This document shows, in pieces, positions 42,262-64,000 of a DNA stretch of 64,000 nt. Every line of letters starts with the position of its first letter. The first letter of the stretch is position 1. This DNA is from Plotosus lineatus (Eukaryota; Chordata; Actinopteri; Siluriformes; Plotosidae), in the NCBI GenBank assembly GCA_024760905.1, contig CM045735.1, positions 10,870,749-10,934,748 of the forward strand, written 5' to 3'. The notes under the pieces were generated by a model. It made no database searches, was not told where the DNA came from, and was given only the letters and a program-made list of their open reading frames with translations. The position numbers and the translations under genes are program-made.

Positions 42262-42585
42262 GTCCCTTGCTACTTTGTGCTTCAGTTTCTGCAGCCTCAG
42301 TGCATCGCAGGTTTTTCAGAAATATTCATTGAAAAATAAAAAAATATGGAAATTAAGGAAAAATTGGGGAAAAGATAAGGAAAATGCCTCAAAACAAGGC
42401 CAATTATGCAAAAAAACAAAACAAAAAAAAAACCCCAAACAAAAACAACCCAAAACTATTTACATTTATATGTGAGGTGTGCATCTGAGTGTGTGTGTGT
42501 GTGCATGGTGCATCTGAGTGTGTGTGTATTTATATTTTATTTACATCTTATGCATTATTTTTGAATGTTTAATTGTTACTATGGT
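42262..42585. mobile_element. family A element fragment
   Basis: Contains cttgctactttgtgcttcag, aaaatgcctcaaaacaaggc and the atgcattatttttgaatgt stretch shared by family A. A type B SINE follows immediately. Confidence 0.65.
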
Positions 42586-42596
42586 AAAGGTAAAGT

Positions 42597-42893
42597 CTGT
42601 GGGTTTTTACACCGGAGCCCCGTGGCTCATCAGGCCGGTGCTTATCCCCAGTTTCCGTATCATGAAGCGACCAGGAGTTCAACTCCCCCTGGATGGGATG
42701 CTAGTCCATCACAGGTTACCTTCCCAGTATATTTTTACTGGTACCCATTTATACTGCTGAGTGAACAGAGGCACTCTTGTGGTTGAGACCTTTCCCAGGG
42801 GTCTTAGCACAGTGAGGGTCTCAGTGGGATTTGAACTCACAACCTCCAGAACATGACCACAGCACCCTATAACCACTACACCACCAGCCCCAC
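42597..42893 (-). repeat. tRNA-headed SINE (type B)
   Basis: Reverse of the 24339 copy: tttttacaccggagccccgt at the left, gtatatttttactggtaccc inside and the head ccactacaccaccagcccc at the right. Confidence 0.85.
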
Positions 42894-42894
42894 A

Positions 42895-44290
42895 ATGTTC
42901 TGGATTCAGAATTTTCATCTATGGTAAACAAACTCTTAATCTTATGTTATGCATCACTATCAGCGTCACTCCAATCTTATAATATATTAAAAATAAACCT
43001 TTTAAAATTTAGCTCGCTCACAGGTACAGGAAGTGAAAATCAAGGCAAGAGGACATGAACACAGGTATGAGATTTGCGTTTATTATACATCTACCTTGTG
43101 CTTAACGGCCACTTAATCACATACATCTACCATATAGGTCACTTTATCAGTAAACAATTTCTGACTAAGGCCCATTTATTGCTCAGGACAATTGATTTCA
43201 CCTGTCTTACCCTTCCATCGATAGAAAAATGGGTCTCCATTGGGCTGTAACTGATTAGAAATTATGTAGCTTGATTGAAGCTCCAATTTTAGCACAACAG
43301 TGACATTGACACGGTAGTGGGTTTGATTGGCTCAGACAAAGCATGTACTGAATATAAATATCATATACAACATACAAAATCAAAGTTGTCAGTGAAAGTC
43401 AAGTCCAACAAATACAAAAGAATGTCAGTTTTATTATAAGTTTTGGAAATGTTACATACCTTATCTGATTTGTGTCGCCATGCACAGGAAACAATGCATT
43501 CAGTTCATTCAAGGTTAATCAGTTATATTTATGCACCAAACGTGAGCTGGACGTCCCTGAATCTTCCCTGAGACAGAACACTGAGTATTTGTATTAAGCG
43601 ACATCCACTAAGCCCGGAATTTTGTCCTAGTATATACTACATGGAAACATAAGCAAAAAAGCACAGAAAAATTATATTTATACGATTTTTTAAAAAATCA
43701 TGACATATGCAGGTGAACTCCAGGTGTCTAAAGTGGAGCTTCTTTTTAACACACAAATTCATTTTTTAAATGGAATTAATAATGAAAATAGATTTTTACT
43801 GCCAAATTTGAAAGAATATTCCATACAGTATATATATATATATTAAAAATTTCTGCCTCATTGTGTCATATTCAATTCTCAGAAATCAGATTTTTTTTTT
43901 TTTAATCACAGGATGTCCAGGAATCTGGGAGACAAAAGATCACCACATGCTACCGCTACATGGCTCTCTTCAAATCTCTTTAAGATTTATATTACATAGT
44001 ACATCAAAATATGAAGATAGGCAAACTAAAATTTTATTAGATTATACATTTTTATGATTTTTAAAAAACTATATGTTAACTGTTAACGGGCCACGTGAGT
44101 TCCATGTGCTCCAAGCAAAGCTAAGTGCTGTTTAGCTAATCACGTCTTTTAATAGCCAACTCCTTCATATTGCATATTAAACAAAATAAAAACATAAACC
44201 ATGCTCCTAAAATGTGTTTTTGTGTATATACTGCACAGAATACAAAAAACAAACAAACAAACAAATCAAAACTAGATGTTTATGGTTTAT
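42895..44290. other. spacer between ttc1 and adra1b, nothing firm
   Basis: No repeat head, TIR or coding signal was recognised. The phrase taggtcactttatcag near 43136 resembles a common Tc1-type terminus, but no partner end was found. Confidence 0.4.
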
Positions 44291-44291
44291 A

Positions 44292-44544
44292 CAGGGATCC
44301 CTGGCTACTTCACGCTTCAATTCATGCGGCTTCAGTTTTTTTTTTTTTTTTTTGTAATATTTATCGAATTAAAAAATAAGGAATTTAAGGAAGAATAGGG
44401 GAAAAAGTTAAGGAAAATGCCACAGAAACAAGGCCAATTATGCAAAAACAAACCCAAAAAACCCCAAAACAAATCCAAAACAAAAACAACCCAAAACCTC
44501 CAATCAAAACTAGTTACATTTTTGTGAGGTGCGTGAAGTGCACA

Positions 44545-44589
<45 letters not shown>

Positions 44590-44798
44590 ATATTTTATTT
44601 ACATCTTATGCATTATTTTTTATGTTTAATTGTTATTATAAGCATTTATAGCATTGAGCATATATAGCATTTATTGATATTATCTACACATAAACATGTA
44701 CGTATATGTCACTTGGGGGGGGGTGATCCTACTTTGCTGAATTCAGTGGTCACGTGGGATCTCGGTCCCAATTAACGGCGGAAAGTGAGGAATCCCTG
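44292..44798. mobile_element. family A element, intact ends, TA duplication
   Basis: cagggatccctggctacttc at 44292 pairs with gaaagtgaggaatccctg ending at 44798, with TA on both sides (44290-44291, 44799-44800). 507 bp, containing a 40-bp GT tract at 44549-44588. Confidence 0.88.
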
Positions 44799-45925
44799 TA
44801 TTTCATGTTTAAAATCGGACACAAAGGACGCCTCCTCTTTCAGTCAGGATCAGAATACTTTATTGATCCCAGAGGAAATTGTGTAAATGACACTGACGGT
44901 GACACACTATGAGTGTTCATCATTTAGATTCAAGCATTATCTACCCGGAAGTTTTATTTATTTTTTAAATTCCAATATAGTAGATTGTACTGTTTCCATG
45001 TAGTACATACTAGAATCTTACCTATAAGACTATTATTGACAATATGTCAATCGCTATGTGTAAAGAAACAAACTGCAAGTAACTAGCCACCAATTGCTGT
45101 GGTGCAGCTTCAAAGCCATCTTAAATTCAAGGGCATTTGTGTCTGGATGAGAATAATAGGTCCTTCTACATTTGTTGTCAATAAGTCATATCCACATGTT
45201 AATGTTGAGCATCAACAGAAGAGAGGCCAGAGGGTGAAAAAAAATCTGAATAAGTTAATCCAACCCATAACCGCTTAAAGACAAAAATACACAAGTAAGA
45301 TACTAATCTCATCATGACTCTTTAATTCAGACTCTGATTTAACTGAGGAATAAAAATGTTATGATTTAATGCACTAGAGATAAATCAAAAATGCTTTTAA
45401 CCAAACAATATACTGTGAATATATAATATATAAACACTCCAGCATGTAAAACCCAGTTACATAATAATGTTCCAAAATTCATAGTCACTTTTACACACCA
45501 AGCACAGGTGAACCAAGATACCAGCAAATTCAACCAAACAATAAATCTATTTAACAAACTGCTACATTAACATGACAAAGATGGCTAATTATAAATAGGA
45601 TCAATATATACAAAGAATAGCACACAAGTAAAAACAACATAACACCTGTATATGCAAAGTACCTGTCCAAAGGAGAAGATTTAGTGGGCCTAAATCATAA
45701 CCTTGTGAGACACCATAATGATGAGGCTCTGAGGACTTTCTAAAAATCCTGGGGAAATGTTGTCAAACACTAAACCATGGAAGAATCCATCTGTGTAAAC
45801 CGGCCATGTTTTTAAGCTTAATATCAGGGTTGATATCTGGGATGTATCAATATTATTTGTACCCAGATCAAGTGCAAGTTAATTTTTGTGTGCGTAAGAG
45901 ACAATACTAATGATAATATTGAAAC
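44799..45925. other. spacer, nothing recognised
   Basis: A stretch at about 44843-44885 (aatactttattgatcccaga) resembles a common fish repeat tail. No coding signal. Confidence 0.4.
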
Positions 45926-46052
45926 GAGAGTGGTGGTACAGTGGGTAAGGGTCTACATTACTGATCAGAAGGTTGAGGGTTTAAGTTCGAGTAACACCAA
46001 GCTGCCACCATTGGGTTCCTGGGCAAGGCCCTTAACCCTCCACTTCTTACAA
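45926..46052 (+). repeat. tRNA-headed SINE (type D)
   Basis: Head gagagtggtggtacagtggg, a box-B-like gtttaagttcgagtaacac, then tcctgggcaaggcccttaac. A relative lies at 56893-57012. Confidence 0.7.
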
Positions 46053-46269
46053 ATGAGACAGAAAAAGTTTTCTCTGGAAAAAGGTGTCTTCCAGTGCTGT
46101 AAAATAAACAAATATTACTCAATCAGGGTGTCACCGTTATTTATATCTGCTGAAATTTTAGCTAGTTTGAATAGCGATCACATGCATAATGAAGCACTAG
46201 GCTCATTCCCTCGAATAATAGTTGATTTTAAATAAAGTGTAATATCTAGCTATGCACTCTCTCATCACT

Positions 46270-46612
46270 CACTCAATCTTTCATTTGCTGGACTGCTTAC
46301 TACTACTTGGATCTGCGGTGAGGCTGTGCCTATCTCAGCCATCTCTGGACAATGGCAGGATACACCCTGAACAGCTCATCACACCACTGCAGGGACAATA
46401 CACACAACCGTCCACACTCACACCCCGGTAGAATTTGGAAAACCTAATTAACCTAATGTGGATGTCTTTGGACTATGGGAGGAAACCAGAGTACCTGGAG
46501 GAAATCCCTGCATGCATGGGGAAAACTCCACATTTAAATGCCCCAGCCCAGGACTTGAACCCAGGACCTTCTTGTTGTGAGGTGGTTTTGCTAACCACTA
46601 CTTCACAGTGTA
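46270..46612 (-). repeat. V-type SINE (type C), near full length
   Basis: The body is reversed: ctgtgcctatctcagccatc, ggaggaaaccagagtacctg, gacttgaacccaggacctt, ending at the head gctaaccactacttcacagt. Confidence 0.8.
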
Positions 46613-47164
46613 CAAGTTTCATTAAATTGAGCTGGGCTGTCATCCAACAGATCTATTAAAAGTGCTACTGTATGGCTGTAGGTCAAATTCCTCGTCCTCC
46701 CTTCACTGCATCGAATCCCCAGCAATGAACCTCATGTTTCTAGGTTTTATGTTTACAGTGTTTTATGAGGTTACTTGTATTATAAAAATATTAAGTAGGG
46801 CCTTCCTTTTGGCATTTTCTCAGAGCAAATCCTGCAGTCTGCTTTGCACCAATTGCCAGCATTAGGGATGAACAACTTCCAGGTTGCTGTCACTGCAGCA
46901 TCAGGAAATCTTTTACATATAAATAAGCAAAATGTCTGACCAACACCCGTTACTGTACTAGTAGTGGTTTCAGTGCGTCCCTTTCAACAAAATTTAAAAA
47001 TAGAAAATAAAAAAGTGAAATGCTGCATTCTACTAGAACTAGACAAAAATTCACAATCAGAGGCAAGCAGTGCAAAATTCTACACTACAGTGCTTCATGA
47101 AATCAGACTGAGTTACACCATGCTCATCTATGATATACACAGAAGTTAAAAAAAAAAAAAAAAA

Positions 47165-47421
47165 AAATTAATTCGTTTATTTTCTGAACCACTTAATCCA
47201 AATTAGGGTCATGGAGAGGCTGGTGCCCATCTCAGCCAGTTCTGGGTGAGGACAGAGTACACCCTGGACAGCTTGCCAAGCCATCGCAAGGCAGAAATAC
47301 ACTGATGGCTATGCAAGTAGCCTTGATGAAAGTCAGCAATGGTTCTTTTGCTTGAACCTCTCACCACAGACAGTGAGCGACATGGGCAGCCTCCGATAAT
47401 CCAGTTACCTGCACTGGGGGG
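47165..47421 (-). repeat. type A SINE, head missing
   Basis: Tail at left (ccacttaatccaaattaggg), the gccatcgcaaggcagaaata block, ending at the taatccagttacctgcactg part. Confidence 0.85.
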
Positions 47422-47423
47422 TT

Positions 47424-47474
47424 ATTATAATAATAATAATAATAATTATTATTATTATTATTATTATTATTATA
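47424..47474. repeat. (AAT)n(ATT)n palindromic microsatellite
   Basis: A run of ATA/AAT units flips to ATT units at its centre, giving a hairpin-capable stretch. It lies about 290 bp past the adra1b stop codon. Confidence 0.9.
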
Positions 47475-47761
47475 CAGGAGGGATTGACTTTTAATTGAAA
47501 TATGCTTATAATTTTACAGCACAAATATGGACGAAACATATGTGATAAAATCTCAGATAAGTAAAAGTCACAAATATTCACTCCTAATTTCACCAAGGTT
47601 GAACATCTGCAGCCAGAAATATGAGCCACTTTGTTCACACTGTCGCCATGCAGAATGAATAAAAAAACAAACATATTCAATTAGAACCAGAATGCCAAAT
47701 GTTCACAATAAAAATAGAAAGTAAAAGCAGAAAATGTGAAATTCAGATATCATACACCCAA

Positions 47762-64000
<16,239 letters not shown>

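Overview
The window is eukaryotic and most likely from a ray-finned (teleost) fish. It holds two split vertebrate genes, both on the minus strand: ttc1 (tetratricopeptide repeat protein 1) on the left and an alpha-1B-type adrenergic receptor gene, adra1b, on the right. In mammals ADRA1B lies just upstream of TTC1 in the same orientation, and the order here is the same, which supports both names. The fish assignment rests on gene divergence and on a repeat load of Tc1-like transposons, tRNA-headed SINEs of the Mermaid/DANA type, hAT and Tigger relatives and RTE-like LINE pieces. A catfish-like genome is possible but not proven. No bacterial, plasmid, phage, CRISPR or retroviral feature was seen.

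Layout on the minus strand, from right to left. adra1b exon 1 runs from the right edge (its ATG lies outside the window) to 63066. A 14.8 kb intron follows, then exon 2 at 48303-47762 with the stop codon. About 15 kb of repeat-filled spacer separates this from a candidate ttc1 promoter and untranslated exon at about 32560-32379. Coding exons of ttc1 lie at 28207-27746, 23060-23000, 22865-22753, 22581-22545, 17029-16881 and 4944-4890, joining in frame to about 292 codons. The last exon was not found and probably lies beyond the left edge.

Nearly everything else is transposon debris. It includes several families of small TA-flanked elements with terminal inverted repeats (called families A to H here), one 2.4 kb Tigger/pogo-type element, five or six hAT elements with 8-bp target duplications where testable, four Tc1-like copies, a TTAA-flanked piggyBac-like pair, LINE fragments and about thirty SINE pieces of four kinds. 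Many are nested, and insertion order can be read from the target duplications. ttc1 intron 1 carries a CpG-rich minisatellite of about 55 units, later split by a LINE.

The two genes are not known to act together. The receptor signals through Gq at the cell surface and TTC1 is a cytosolic TPR co-chaperone/adaptor. I found no convincing new multi-gene system. The most unusual items are the graded minisatellite, a 54-bp-arm foldback inside a doubly nested transposon, a 116-bp AT palindrome, and the shared promoter-like boxes in the small transposon families. Names of repeat families come from sequence recognition, not from a database search.
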